The notes: a model not told the origin generated them from the sequence alone. DNA of 64,000 nucleotides from RI-153 sp963752935 (GCA_963752935.1 CAVWAL010000003.1:1-64000), one strand, 5' to 3'; shown: positions 25,217-35,082, counted from the first letter of the stretch. Program-made: numbers and translations.

Positions 25217-26280
25217 GTTGGGCCCCTTTCCGATCAAGAATTTTGTTCAGGAAAAGACGAGTGTAATCAGAATAAAGCAGGATCACTACCAAAACCAACA
25301 CAGCCCTGCCAGCTAATAAGGCATTGGCCGGCACACCAAACGTATACATCGTAATTGTAAAGGTCCAGATAATTAGCGCGCCAAGCACACTGGCGAACAA
25401 GGAAAACCGCCCACCTGTCATCAATGTGCCGCCGATGACGACGGCCAGAATCGCATCCAATTCATAGTTGAGACCATTGTTATTCCCATCTGCGCTGTGG
25501 AGATAAGAGCTCAAGATCAAACCGGCAATCGCGGCGCAAAATCCGCAAAAAGCGTAAACAAGCAATTTTATATTCTGTTCGCTTATACCGCTGTAATAAG
25601 TGGCTTTTGCATTAACCCCCACCGACTCGATGAATAGGCCAATCGAAGTTTTGCGAACCAAAACCCAGGCAACATAAGAATACAATCGCTACAATATAAA
25701 TGGACACAGGCAACCCAAAAATAAACCCGTTTCCAAAATAGAAGTAGGGGGTGTAATAAATGGTCATGATTTGACCATTCGTGATAAGTTGGGCAATTCC
25801 ACGACCAGCCACCATGAGAATCAGCGTTGCCACCATCGGCTGGATTTTTCCTCTTGAAACCAAAAACCCATTCCATAAACCACATAGAGTGCCAGCCCCA
25901 AGGTCTGCCAGAACAATTAACCACAAAGCTGTATTTGTGGCGTCTTTTGTCAGGATATCGTTGGTGATCAATTTATTGCCCAAAGCCGGATTGATCAACA
26001 CAGCCCCCATCGCAGCGGAAATGGCGATCACAGCGCCGACCGAAAGGTCAACACCGCCGGTTGCAATCACAACGGTCATTCCAATTGCCACCACCATCAA
26101 CGGAGCCGCATTGTTAACAACATCGATCAGATTCCCATATAGATGACCATTCAAGATACCGATCTTGAAGAATCCGGGCGCGAAGATTGCATCAGTCAAG
26201 AGGATCAAAGCCATTGCAACAAGCGGCCAAAACAGTCGATTCTCACGAATACGGTTGAGCAAGAAAGTATTGTTTCTCAT
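25200..26280 (-). pseudogene. ytfT: CUT2 sugar ABC permease, YtfT-like, with one frameshift
   Basis: Two adjacent frames together give a normal-length permease of about 355 residues. The first (26280 to about 25680) contains 'AIGMTVVIATGGVDLSVGAV'; the second (about 25685-25200) contains 'TSIGLFIESVGVNAKATYYS' and 'YELDAILAVVIGGTLMTGGR'. A single-base indel near 25680 separates them and no other damage is seen. Start ATG overlaps the ATPase stop by four bases (ATGA). Because the rest of the operon is intact, a sequencing error is as likely as a mutation; if real, the importer would lack one permease. Confidence 0.85.
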
Positions 26281-27794
26281 AAAGTTCCCGCCATTGTTTG
26301 AATAATTGTTTGGTCATCCACATTGCTGGGGTACTCAGCCGCTTTCTTGTGATCCCGCAAAACAATAATACGATGGCTGGTGCGCAATACTTCTTCTAGC
26401 TCAGAAGAGATAAAAACACACGATTTGCCTTCTTCGGCCAGATCTAATACCAATTTCTGGATCTCTGCTTTTGCTCCCACATCGATGCCACGGGTAGGTT
26501 CATCCAAAATCAAAACCTGTGGATCCGTAGCAAGCCAGCGGGCCAGGATAACCTTTTGCTGGTTTCCACCGCTCAAATTTTTAACCAGTTGATCCGCGGA
26601 GGGAGTACTGATCCCCAACAGGCGGATATATTTTTCGGCAATTTCATATTGTTTTTGTGGGTTCAGAAATTTGAACCACCCATGACGAGCCTGCAAAGCG
26701 AGGATAATATTCTCGCGAATGGTTAGATCACCCACCACCCCTTCCGCTTTGCGATCTTCAGGGCATAAGGCGATCCCATTTTTTAGGGATTCCAAAGGCG
26801 AAAAATGAATGATCTTTTTATCATTCAGCGTGAGGGTGCCTGTGTCAGGCGTATCGATACCAAAAATTAAGTTTGCCATTTCGGTCCGACCTGAACCTAA
26901 TAGTCCGGCAACCCCAACCACTTCGCTGGCAAAGAGTTCAATATCAAATGGTTCAAGCGACTCTGCGCGCCCCAATCCACTGGCTTCAAGCAACCGTTTT
27001 TTGTCTTTCTGTTGTTCTCCGATGAACTTAGCCTTTGACACTTCGTTCAGGTCGGTGATGCTACGCCCCAGCATTTTGGCAATCAATTCGACGCGTGGTA
27101 ATGAGGCTTTCGCATAAGTGCCAACCAACTTACCGTTACGCAGTACTGTAATACGGTCGGAGACCTGATATATCTGATCCAAAAAATGGCTTATAAAAAT
27201 GATGCCAATTCCTTCTCCCTTTAATTTCTGCATCACGTCAAAAAGCCGATTCGCTTCGTTAACATCCAGGCTGGACGTGGGTTCATCAAGGATAAGAATT
27301 TTGGCGGATGTAATTTCAAGTGATCGCGCAATCGCCACCATTTGCTGGATGGCAACCGAAAAATTTCCCAACGGCAAGGAAACATTAATATCAACATTAA
27401 GTCGGTTTAGGGCTTGTTTGGCAAGGAAGTTCATCTTTTTCCAATCGATACTGCCAAAACGACGAGGCTCATGACCGATCATAATATTTTCAGCAACGGA
27501 TATATTGGTGCAAAGATTGACTTCCTGATAAACCGTGCTGATCCCCATCTCCTGGGAATGTTGTGGCGACCGCACTTGCACGAGTTTGCCATCCAACTCA
27601 ATGGAACCGGAATCAAGGCTCTCCACACCTGTCATCAGTTTGATAAGGGTAGATTTTCCAGCCCCATTCTCGCCAACCAAGGCGTGAATTTCACCTCGCT
27701 TTAGTGAGAAATCTACATTTTCCAAGGCGATAACGCCCGGAAAACTTTTGGAAATATCCTTCATGCTTAGGATAAAATCGTCACTATTTTTCAT
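26277..27794 (-). CDS. ytfR: CUT2 sugar ABC transporter ATPase (tandem), YtfR-like
   Basis: A 505-residue protein with two fused ABC domains. The first (1-250) has Walker A 'GENGAGKST' (K47) and Walker B 'ILILDEPTSSLD'. The second (about 260-500) has the degenerate P-loop 'GLLGSGRTEMANL' with canonical 'LSGGNQQKVILARWL' and 'ILDEPTRGIDVG', as in RbsA/XylG/YtfR. It energises import of a monosaccharide at the inner face of the membrane. It is coupled to the downstream permease by a four-base overlap and separated from the binding protein by a stem-loop. Confidence 0.94.
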   Translation of the reverse strand: MKNSDDFILSMKDISKSFPGVIALENVDFSLKRGEIHALVGENGAGKSTLIKLMTGVESLDSGSIELDGKLVQVRSPQHSQEMGISTVYQEVNLCTNISVAENIMIGHEPRRFGSIDWKKMNFLAKQALNRLNVDINVSLPLGNFSVAIQQMVAIARSLEITSAKILILDEPTSSLDVNEANRLFDVMQKLKGEGIGIIFISHFLDQIYQVSDRITVLRNGKLVGTYAKASLPRVELIAKMLGRSITDLNEVSKAKFIGEQQKDKKRLLEASGLGRAESLEPFDIELFASEVVGVAGLLGSGRTEMANLIFGIDTPDTGTLTLNDKKIIHFSPLESLKNGIALCPEDRKAEGVVGDLTIRENIILALQARHGWFKFLNPQKQYEIAEKYIRLLGISTPSADQLVKNLSGGNQQKVILARWLATDPQVLILDEPTRGIDVGAKAEIQKLVLDLAEEGKSCVFISSELEEVLRTSHRIIVLRDHKKAAEYPSNVDDQTIIQTMAGTL

Positions 27795-27830
27795 GGGAAC
27801 TGGTCCTTAGCAAAGCCTTGTGATTTTGAA

Positions 27831-27862
27831 TAAGAGGCGGCGTTTCATACCGCCGCCTCTTA
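27831..27862 (-). promoter_or_regulatory. Intercistronic stem-loop between ytfQ and ytfR
   Basis: TAAGAGGCGGCG (27831-27842) and CGCCGCCTCTTA (27851-27862) form a perfect 12-bp stem with an 8-nt loop. On the minus strand only a weak T-run follows (TTATTCAAAA). Such hairpins after the binding-protein gene stabilise its transcript or attenuate readthrough so that binding protein exceeds ATPase. Confidence 0.75.
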
Positions 27863-27924
27863 TCATCGTACTCACATTCCTAAATTGTCATGCGTCTGCC
27901 AAAGCACTCATGCATCTGCATGAT

Positions 27925-28977
27925 TTAGTATTGGCGACTCGGCAGGAGTTCGGCCGCGTTATCAGGATAGTAAACACTCTCGTCGGTGAGGGCTTCCTTG
28001 ACAATGGGTTCGCCGTTCATAAGCTTGAGGCTCAGATCCATGACCTGCGGACCAAGCAAAGGATTACATTCAACGTCAGCCTGTAGCCAGCCATCGATCA
28101 TCAGTTGGAAGCCACCGCGGGTACCATCAATTGAAACCATCACGAGATCCCCGGGCGTTATGCCAGCAGCCTTGATGGCCTCAACAGCACCAATCGCCAT
28201 GTCATCATTGTGGAAGAATACGCCATCGATCTGTCCTTCGTATTTCTTCAGGAAGGCTTCCATCACCGGTTTGCCTTCGGCACGTGTGAAGTTGCCGGTC
28301 TGAGAGTCAAGGATCGTGATGTTGGCGTTGAGGGCTTCGCGGAAGCCTTGTGCACGACCTACTGCGGCGCCAGAGCCCGTAGTGCCAGACAGTTCAAGAA
28401 TATTGCCACCATCAGGGAGCAACTTGTTGAATTCTTCTGCGGAGCGCTCGCCTTCAATCACCATGTCAGAGCCGATGTGAGAGGCATACATGGATGCGTC
28501 GGCCGTTACGGAGCGGTCAACAACGATCACAGGGATACCGGCATCTTGGGCTTCTTGAAGAACCGCATCCCAACCAGTTTCAACCACTGGCGGCAGAGCA
28601 ATGACATTTACACCTTGCTGAATGCAAGCGCGCATGGCAGAGATCTGGTTCTCCTGCTTCTGCTGGGCATCAGAGAAGATTAACTTGACGCCTAACTGCT
28701 CAGCAGTTTCCTTGAAGGACGCTGAATTGGCGGTGCGCCAGTCACTTTCAGCACCAAGCTGGGGGTAGCAGAGCACCATGTCTGCATACGTACAATTAGG
28801 CGCACAGGCGGCCTGACCAAAGGCAACAGGGGCTGCGGGATCGGCCGCTGCAGGGACTGCAGAATCGGAAGCTGCAGGGGCAGATGCTGCGGGAGCCGTA
28901 GGAGCGGCACAAGCTGCAAACCCGAGGCTGGCCAATACCAGAACGGCCAGAAGGGTGTAGAGCAATTTTTTAGACAT
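27925..28977 (-). CDS. ytfQ: Sugar-binding lipoprotein of the CUT2 importer, YtfQ-like
   Basis: A 350-residue protein from the ATG at 28977 (MSKKLLYTLLAVL), with GAGGAGAAG just upstream. Lipobox GFAAC is followed by a long Ala/Pro/Ser linker (about 22-55), then a periplasmic-binding-protein type I fold with 'GAESDWRTANSASFKETAEQ', 'SDAQQKQENQISAMRACIQQ', 'VDRSVTADASMYASHIGSDM' and 'FFHNDDMAIGAVEAIKAAG'. These closely resemble YtfQ, the galactofuranose-binding protein; exact sugar specificity is an inference. First gene of the importer operon. Confidence 0.9.
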   Translation of the reverse strand: MSKKLLYTLLAVLVLASLGFAACAAPTAPAASAPAASDSAVPAAADPAAPVAFGQAACAPNCTYADMVLCYPQLGAESDWRTANSASFKETAEQLGVKLIFSDAQQKQENQISAMRACIQQGVNVIALPPVVETGWDAVLQEAQDAGIPVIVVDRSVTADASMYASHIGSDMVIEGERSAEEFNKLLPDGGNILELSGTTGSGAAVGRAQGFREALNANITILDSQTGNFTRAEGKPVMEAFLKKYEGQIDGVFFHNDDMAIGAVEAIKAAGITPGDLVMVSIDGTRGGFQLMIDGWLQADVECNPLLGPQVMDLSLKLMNGEPIVKEALTDESVYYPDNAAELLPSRQY

Positions 28978-29350
28978 TTTCTTCTCCTCATGGGTAGATG
29001 TGGAATAAAACGTGGGCGTGAAAATCAAACACAAACAGATTGGGGTCAGCTACGAAGACAATCTCGTTCGGGAGCGACCACCCAGACGCCAATCCAGTGG
29101 TGTGCGCTTCCCTTTCTTAACCTGCGGTTTCTCTATCGCTCAACCTCCTTTTCAACTGCAATCGGTATCTTCTCAATATTTTGAAGGTGCAAGAAACGGA
29201 GTTTTTCGCTAGTGGAGGCGGGGAAAAGTGAAATCAAACTCACCGTAACCATGGGATGTTAGCGACAACGACGTAGTAGAATCATACAACTTGATGATCT
29301 GGGAATCCATATTTTCTTTTTGGAAAGAAGTAGATTTTTTCACTACGTTG
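28978..29350. other. Intergenic region upstream of ytfQ
   Basis: Holds the ytfQ promoter and leader on the minus strand. Two related direct repeats, TTTGATTTTCACG (about 29014-29026) and TTTGATTTCACTTTTC (about 29222-29237), are possible activator sites for the YesN-type regulator encoded at 32095; no good sigma-70 hexamer pair was found. Confidence 0.35.
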
Positions 29351-29356
29351 ACAAAT

Positions 29357-29392
29357 AAAAAAATCATTGCCCAAATGGGCAATGATTTTTTT
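29357..29392. terminator. Bidirectional rho-independent terminator
   Basis: ATCATTGCCC (29363-29372) and GGGCAATGAT (29377-29386) form a 10-bp stem with a 4-nt loop, with A-run on one side and TTTTTTT on the other. On the minus strand it ends the sensor operon whose last gene stops at 29434. Confidence 0.92.
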
Positions 29393-29433
29393 AGAAAAGA
29401 GTTGATTTTCTTTCGATCACGACCTGAATTCAA

Positions 29434-30444
29434 TCAGTATTTGCGGGTTGGGAAAATGGTGATGGCCTCTTCAGGATAGAAAATGCTTTCAATGGAAGGG
29501 ACCCATTTAGGAACAGGCTGGCCATTTACTACCTTCAGAGCAAGCTCAAAGAACTGCGGGCCAAGCAGAGGGTTGCATTCAATGGTGGCATTTAGTTTAC
29601 CGGCGATCATCGCCTCAAAAGCACCTCTGGTCGCATCCACTGAGACGATCTTAATGTCAGTGCCGGGTTTAAGACCAAACTCTTCGATCGCCTGGATCGC
29701 ACCCAGCGCCATATCATCATTGTGGGCATAGACGGCTGTAATCTGATTACCATGCTTTTTTAAAGAGGCATCCATCACTTCTTTGCCCCGAGCACGCGTA
29801 AAATCACCGGACTGTGAATCGATAATTTGCATAGCAGGATAATTCTTTAGAATTTCGCGAAAGCCTGTATACCGGTCATTTGCAGGAGCAGAGTCAATCG
29901 TGCCTACCAACTCAACAATATTTGCCTGCCCATTTACCAGTTTTTGCAAAACACGCGCAGCATTACGTCCCTCCTCGAGAAAATCTGACCCCAAATAGGA
30001 CACATAAAGGTCCTCTGAAACGGTTGCCCGCCGATCCACAAGGATCACAGGGATGCCGGCATCTTTGGCTTCTTGGAAAACTTCATCCCATCCGGTTTCG
30101 ATGATGGGCGAAATCCCAATAATATCCACCCTTTGGACGATAAGTTTACGGACGGCCTCAATCTGATTTGCCTGTTTTTGTTGCGCATCAAAAAAACGAA
30201 GCTCCACGCCTAAATGATCGGCTGTTTCTTTGATGGAAATTGTATTTGCCGCACGCCACTCACTTTCAGCTCCTATCTGGGCATAGCCAACGATTAAATC
30301 CTTATATTTCTTCTCAGGTTTTTGGCCCAACACAGAATCAGCTTGGGACGTGAACAGTGGGTCGGTTTTTTGGACACAAGCAAAAGGGCCAAATAGAGAT
30401 GCCAAAATCACAAAGAAAAACAAAATACGCGACGTTTTCTTCAT
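29434..30444 (-). CDS. YtfQ-like sugar-binding lipoprotein of a sensor operon
   Basis: About 336 residues from the ATG at 30444 (AGGA eight bases upstream; the ATG at 30459 overlaps the kinase stop and is an alternative). N-terminal hydrophobic signal with a lipoprotein-like 'FGPFAC', then a type I binding-protein fold colinear with the YtfQ-like protein at 27925: 'GAESEWRAANTISIKETADH', 'FDAQQKQANQIEAVRKLI', 'VDRRATVSEDLYVSYLGSDF', 'AHNDDMALGAIQAIEEFG'. It belongs to the kinase/regulator operon, not the transporter operon, so it most likely presents the bound sugar to the sensor kinase, as in XylFII-LytS or ChvE-VirA type systems (inference). Confidence 0.88.
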   Translation of the reverse strand: MKKTSRILFFFVILASLFGPFACVQKTDPLFTSQADSVLGQKPEKKYKDLIVGYAQIGAESEWRAANTISIKETADHLGVELRFFDAQQKQANQIEAVRKLIVQRVDIIGISPIIETGWDEVFQEAKDAGIPVILVDRRATVSEDLYVSYLGSDFLEEGRNAARVLQKLVNGQANIVELVGTIDSAPANDRYTGFREILKNYPAMQIIDSQSGDFTRARGKEVMDASLKKHGNQITAVYAHNDDMALGAIQAIEEFGLKPGTDIKIVSVDATRGAFEAMIAGKLNATIECNPLLGPQFFELALKVVNGQPVPKWVPSIESIFYPEEAITIFPTRKY

Positions 30445-30455
30445 GAATGATATCC

Positions 30456-32003
30456 TCATTCGTCCACCTTGGCAGGAATTACAAGAGCCACACGCGTTCC
30501 GGTTGTGTATTCGCTCTCAATTGAAAGGCCATATGGTTTCCCGTAATATAGCCTGATACGATTGTTGACATTACCTATACCAAAACCATTTTCCAGTTTG
30601 ATTTCACCCGAGTCGTCATCCAATTCGGCACGCAGTTGTGTCAGTTTTTCCGGTGTGAAACCGATTCCATCATCTTCCACTTCCAGCAGAACTTCTTCTT
30701 CACCCTTCCGTCTCGCACGTACGCTAATTGTGCCTCCCTGTCGCTTGTTCTTGATCCCATGATATAGAGCATTTTCCACCAACGGTTGAAGGATCAACTT
30801 CAAAATCGTGTTGTCGGCAATATCATCATCTATCTCAATGTTGAAGTCGAGAATATCCCGATAGCGCATTTTCTGAATGGTTAGGTAGCTTCTAATGCGT
30901 TCAACTTCCTCTCCGATGGTGATCCAGTCCATGCCTTTGCTAAGGCTGATGCGAAAGAATTTTGATAACGCGTCGACAATTTCAACCACATCGTCGGTCT
31001 TCTTGGATTCAGCCATCCATATAATCGTATCGAGCGTATTGTAAAGAAAATGAGGATTGATCTGAGCTTGAAGCGCACGTAGTTCGGCTTTCTTGAGATT
31101 CTCCTGCTCCTTAATTTTTGAATCCAACAATTCCTTGATTTTGCCGATCATGATATTGAAATTCATTCCAAGCTCGGCGATTTCATCCACATTTTCACTC
31201 GTCATCAAAGTTTGAAGATCATTTTTGGTAATCGTGGTGGTCACATCGTGCAATTTTTTGATGGGGGCATAAATGCTTTTGGACAAGCTCCATGCCGCCA
31301 CCACCGAAAATCCTACTGCGCTAAAGATCAAAATAACGGAATAAATTTGCCAGCGTACAAAGCCCTCACGCATCACCTGATATTGCGTCTCGGTGCGCTG
31401 GACTTCGTAAAGCACATAATTCTGGACAACTTCCTCCATGACGGAAGTGGCAAAACGGATATTCTCCAACACGGCTTCGTTCTCAGTCGATGTACTGTTG
31501 TTGGCGATTTTGTTCCCCATTTGGTCCACATATGCCTTCAGCGACTGCAATGTTCTAAGGATCAAATCCAACTTGACCTTTGCGCGATGCGAGTCGGTAT
31601 TCTCGATCATCCAGTTAACGTTTGCATCAACCCTGTCAATGATCTCGTATTGATGTCCATCTGAAAAGTTGATTTTTCCAGATACGATCTTCCACATTTC
31701 AGTGTCAATATCAGGCTTGACACTGCCGCTGATACTGTTAGCAGTGGTAATGTTGGTAATAATGGCATCATATTGACGGCTATAACTGAGCACTTGCAGC
31801 ATTGAGACAACGTTGGTCATGCCCATCAAAAAAATAACAACACAAAGAGCCGCCAGAATCTTCGCCCGAATCGACAAATGAAGTCCGACAAGATCGACAA
31901 ATGTCCCAAAATACGCGGTCGATAGCCTGCCCGTTGAATTTGTCAGCGTGCCTATTTTTGCCAGAAATTGCCCAATGCCACTCGATGCCATTTTTTGAGT
32001 CAC
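30456..32003 (-). CDS. YesM-type membrane sensor histidine kinase
   Basis: A 515-residue kinase from a GTG at 32003 with GCAGGAG six bases upstream. Membrane helices near 50-70 and 220-240 enclose an extracytoplasmic domain of about 150 residues, followed by a HAMP linker ('SIYAPIKKLHDVTTTIT'), a coiled coil, the His_kinase domain with H318 in 'ALQAQINPHFLYNTLDTI' and a HATPase domain ending in 'ENGFGIGNVNNRIRLYYG'. This LytS/YesM class pairs with AraC-type regulators. The extracytoplasmic domain has no known ligand fold, in keeping with sensing via the binding protein encoded immediately downstream. Confidence 0.92.
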   Translation of the reverse strand: MTQKMASSGIGQFLAKIGTLTNSTGRLSTAYFGTFVDLVGLHLSIRAKILAALCVVIFLMGMTNVVSMLQVLSYSRQYDAIITNITTANSISGSVKPDIDTEMWKIVSGKINFSDGHQYEIIDRVDANVNWMIENTDSHRAKVKLDLILRTLQSLKAYVDQMGNKIANNSTSTENEAVLENIRFATSVMEEVVQNYVLYEVQRTETQYQVMREGFVRWQIYSVILIFSAVGFSVVAAWSLSKSIYAPIKKLHDVTTTITKNDLQTLMTSENVDEIAELGMNFNIMIGKIKELLDSKIKEQENLKKAELRALQAQINPHFLYNTLDTIIWMAESKKTDDVVEIVDALSKFFRISLSKGMDWITIGEEVERIRSYLTIQKMRYRDILDFNIEIDDDIADNTILKLILQPLVENALYHGIKNKRQGGTISVRARRKGEEEVLLEVEDDGIGFTPEKLTQLRAELDDDSGEIKLENGFGIGNVNNRIRLYYGKPYGLSIESEYTTGTRVALVIPAKVDE

Positions 32004-32032
32004 GTCGTTCTCCTGCAAAGGTAACTACTTGG

Positions 32033-32090
32033 GGGGTGTGCCTAGGTAAAAATCCGGGTTCTACCTCTCGTACGGACTCATGCACACCCC
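32033..32090 (-). promoter_or_regulatory. Possible attenuating hairpin between regulator and kinase genes
   Basis: GGGGTGTGC (32033-32041) and GCACACCCC (32082-32090) can pair, with an inner AGGTA/TACCT pair. It fills the 91-bp gap between the YesN-type stop and the kinase start. No T-run, so not a classical terminator. Confidence 0.4.
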
Positions 32091-32094
32091 TCAA

Positions 32095-33669
32095 CTACTT
32101 CTGCGACCGAAATTCTGTTGGCGAAAGACCCGTATTCTTTTTGAAAACAGAGCTAAAATAATGCGGGTCGTTATAACCAACCCGATCGGCAATATCGGTT
32201 GCCCTTAATGCCGTCATGCGTAGCAATTCCTTCGCTTTGCTCAGGCGGACATCCGTCAAATACTCCTTAAATGTTTGGCTTGCCTCCTGGCCGAACACAA
32301 CGCTAAAGTAGCTTGCACTGAGATTGGCATTGGCGGCCACTTCATGAAGTGAAAGTTCCGGCTCGCTGTAATGGAGGTTAATATACTCTTTTGCCTGATA
32401 GATCAGATTCCCATGCAGGCCATTTGATTGATTGTCGCGATAAGTCAATGCATTGGATAGAATCTTATACGTCAGTTCCCGCAACTCATCGACTGTTCTG
32501 ATATTCGACATGGTTGTTTCGATGGAAATCAATTCTGGGATAACTTGGTCAACATCGCCTCCCAACTCATTGACCAGTTTGGCCGCGGCAAGAGCGACAT
32601 CAACAAAAATGTAGTTTTTTATCAGACTGGATTTCAGTGCTGTTTCGCCCAAAGGTCTCAGGTGCATCTCGAAGAATTCATCAAATTCATCTTTGACGCC
32701 ACTACGTAGATAATTTTCCATTGCCGACTTGTAAACCGTAAGCAGTTCTCCCTGTTCAACAGTCCGATTCAATCCCGCCCCGTTTACACCAGTCAAATTC
32801 TGGACATTTACCAACGCTTCGGCAAATGACTTCGAGATATCCTCTATCCGTATTTTTGAAGTACCCATCCCAAAGATTAGCTGGTAACGGGTATTGGTAA
32901 CTACATGCTTGATCTTTTCAAGAAGCAGGTCACGATCTTCTTCGAGATATTCCGGAGTATTTCCTTTCATGATCAAAATCAGATCGCTCCACTCCCTCTT
33001 CAAAACGAAAATATCTGGATTCTTCTCTGCCAATGCCGTAATATCACGTTGCACCTGTAAATACTCATCGTGGTCATACTGCTCTGAACGATCTCCCAAT
33101 TCAAATTTTAGAAACATAACCAGATAGTACCTGGCAACAAAGTCAAGCCCCAGTACCTGTCCGGTTTCGATTGCGTCTGTTGGTGAAACTGCTCCCACGA
33201 TCAATTTAAACAATAGCCTTTCACAAAGCATCACCCGGTTTTCTTCCACCTGTTCCTGAAGTTCCTTTAGGTTTTCCTGCTCTCTTCTTTCCTGATCCAG
33301 TTTCGTAGTCAGTTTTTGCAAGACATTTTGCAGCTTCCCAACAGTCACTGGCTTTAAGAGATAATCAGTAACCCCTAGTTTGATGGCTTCCTGAGCATAT
33401 TCAAATTCATCATGTCCACTAAGAATAACGATCTTTATCCACGGCATACGCTCTCGTACAATTTTGCTCAATTGCAGACCGTCCATGAACGGCATTTTGA
33501 TATCGGTAATCAGAACATCCGGTTTAACTGTAAGTAATAACGGCAAAGCCATCTCGCCATCAGCCGCCTCGCCACAGAATTCAAATCCGCTAGCTTGCCA
33601 ATCAACATTATCGCGAATTCCTTCGCGAGTGATAATTTCATCCTCTACAAAAAAAACCTTATAAGACAT
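32095..33669 (-). CDS. YesN-type AraC-family response regulator
   Basis: A 524-residue regulator from the ATG at 33669 (MSYKVFFVEDEIITREGIRD). Receiver domain with D56 in 'DVLITDIKMPFMDG' and Lys in 'YLLKPVTVGKL', a long linker domain (about 130-410), and a C-terminal AraC double HTH with 'LSLHEVAANANLSASYFSVV' and 'ATDIADRVGYNDPHYFSSVF'. It is the cognate partner of the YesM-type kinase downstream. The neighbouring sugar importer (29.0-24.2 kb) is its probable target. Confidence 0.93.
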   Translation of the reverse strand: MSYKVFFVEDEIITREGIRDNVDWQASGFEFCGEAADGEMALPLLLTVKPDVLITDIKMPFMDGLQLSKIVRERMPWIKIVILSGHDEFEYAQEAIKLGVTDYLLKPVTVGKLQNVLQKLTTKLDQERREQENLKELQEQVEENRVMLCERLLFKLIVGAVSPTDAIETGQVLGLDFVARYYLVMFLKFELGDRSEQYDHDEYLQVQRDITALAEKNPDIFVLKREWSDLILIMKGNTPEYLEEDRDLLLEKIKHVVTNTRYQLIFGMGTSKIRIEDISKSFAEALVNVQNLTGVNGAGLNRTVEQGELLTVYKSAMENYLRSGVKDEFDEFFEMHLRPLGETALKSSLIKNYIFVDVALAAAKLVNELGGDVDQVIPELISIETTMSNIRTVDELRELTYKILSNALTYRDNQSNGLHGNLIYQAKEYINLHYSEPELSLHEVAANANLSASYFSVVFGQEASQTFKEYLTDVRLSKAKELLRMTALRATDIADRVGYNDPHYFSSVFKKNTGLSPTEFRSQK

Positions 33670-33910
33670 GGTTACCACCTTTGGCATAAGCATTTGCTGG
33701 TACTAACGGATTCTATAATTGACCCCGATAACTGGACCACGTGTTAATAACGTAGAGGAATGCAGCAAACTTACACATGTGGAGGGAAGACAAATGGGAA
33801 CGTTCGTTTTTTGTCCATAGCTTTGAATCTTACGTCATCTCGATTTTATCTTCAATCCCATCATCTTTGCCGCCTCCATCTCGTCGATCATCATTTGCGT
33901 CCGTCCGCGG
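33670..33910. other. Intergenic region, right edge of the AT-richer block
   Basis: Contains the promoter of the sensor operon (minus strand TATAGAAT near 33704-33711 is a -10 candidate without a good -35). Base composition changes from AT-rich to GC-rich within this interval. Confidence 0.3.
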
Positions 33911-34631
33911 TCACTCAAAGCGAAACCGCCACACCCCAATCACAAAAAAGAGCGCCGCCATTCCCAAGAGGACGGCCACTTCGTCGGCGACGCCGCTGAC
34001 GCCCAGATTGCGCGTCATCACGTCCTGAAAGCCGCGGATGGCCCAGTGATGGGGCGTGGCATATTCAAGCATCGGCACGCGGATCGAAGGGAAGAAGGCG
34101 CCGCTGACGACGGCCATCGCCGTGGCGATCAAGTTGGGGATAGAGCCGGCCTGTCCTGTGCTGCGCACCAACGTCGCAATCATGATCCCCAGCCCGACCA
34201 CGGTGGCGCTTGTCGCCGCCGCCACGAGTAGAAACGCGCCCAGATCGCTGCCCAGGTTGATGTCGAAGACGAGGCTACACAGTACGATGACGCCGACAAT
34301 TTGGCGCAGGGTGATGACGAAATAGGGCGCAATCTTGCCCAAGAGGATCGCCGCCCGCGGCGTCGACGTGGTGAGCAACCGGCGGAAGGTGCCGACCGTG
34401 CGCTCGTCCAAAAGGACCTGCGTCAGCATCCGCCGCGCGATCATAGTTGATCACCGGCATCTGTGGTTTCACATCGGCGTCAAGGTTGTAGCCATCCCTG
34501 GGAAAGGCGTAGCTAATGGGGATGATAAAGACCGGCGGCAACCAAAAGAGCGAGATCAGCTCACCCCGATCCTTGAGCACCAACAGTAGATCTTTTTTGA
34601 GAATGGAGAGTATTTTCATGGTCGACGCCAT
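33911..34631 (-). pseudogene. ABC-2 type permease with central deletion and frameshift
   Basis: The N-terminal piece 'MKILSILKKDLLLVLKDRGE' to 'VKPQMPVINYD' and the C-terminal piece starting 'RRMLTQVLLDERTVGTFRRL' (through 'NLIATAMAVVSGAFFPSIRV') are parts of one drug/lipid-exporter permease of about 380 residues. The middle (about 150 residues including extracellular loop) is gone and the parts are in different frames. Partner of the broken ATPase gene upstream. Confidence 0.78.
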
Positions 34632-34679
34632 CGCCGCTGGCTTCTCACTGCCATCCGCCGTGAGATACTCGGCGTTTTT

Positions 34680-35060
34680 GACCGCAGATTAGGTGAGGAC
34701 AGCGGCGCGGATCTCGTCGGCGCGTTCTCAGCTTTTTGCCGCCCATCCCAACTTTCGCCAAAGAAGAGGACATTTTCGCGTCCGCTCAGGGGGGGTAGAG
34801 CGCCAACTCTTGAGGCACAACGCCGATGATCTGCTTCACCGCTTTCGACGCCTGCACAACACCATGCCCGCCCACGCGCCGTCCCTTGGGTGGGGGAAGA
34901 GACCGGTGAGCATGGAGATGGTTGTGCTTTTGCCGGCGCCGTTCGGACCCAGCAGCCCAAAGATCTCACTTTCCTCAATGGTAAAACTGACGTCGTCCAC
35001 GGCGGTGCGGTCGCCGTATTTTTTTACCAAATGTTCGGCTTCGACAATATGAGGGGCCAT
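34680..35060 (-). pseudogene. ABC-2 exporter ATPase, truncated and frameshifted
   Basis: ATG at 35060 opens MAPHIVEAEHLVKKYGDRTA with Walker A 'GLLGPNGAGKSTTISML'. The frame is lost near 34890, but neighbouring frames still show 'IIGVVPQELALYPPLSG' and 'RENVLFFGESWDG'. Signature and Walker B are absent because sequence jumps to the permease start near 34680. DrrA-like family. Confidence 0.78.
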
Positions 35061-35082
35061 CGCTGCTCCATCCTTGTTCTGG

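Noticed and set aside
34046..34325. Plus-strand frames in the ABC-2 permease relic
   Set aside because: The minus-strand frame shows a clear membrane-permease pattern; the plus frames are shadows.
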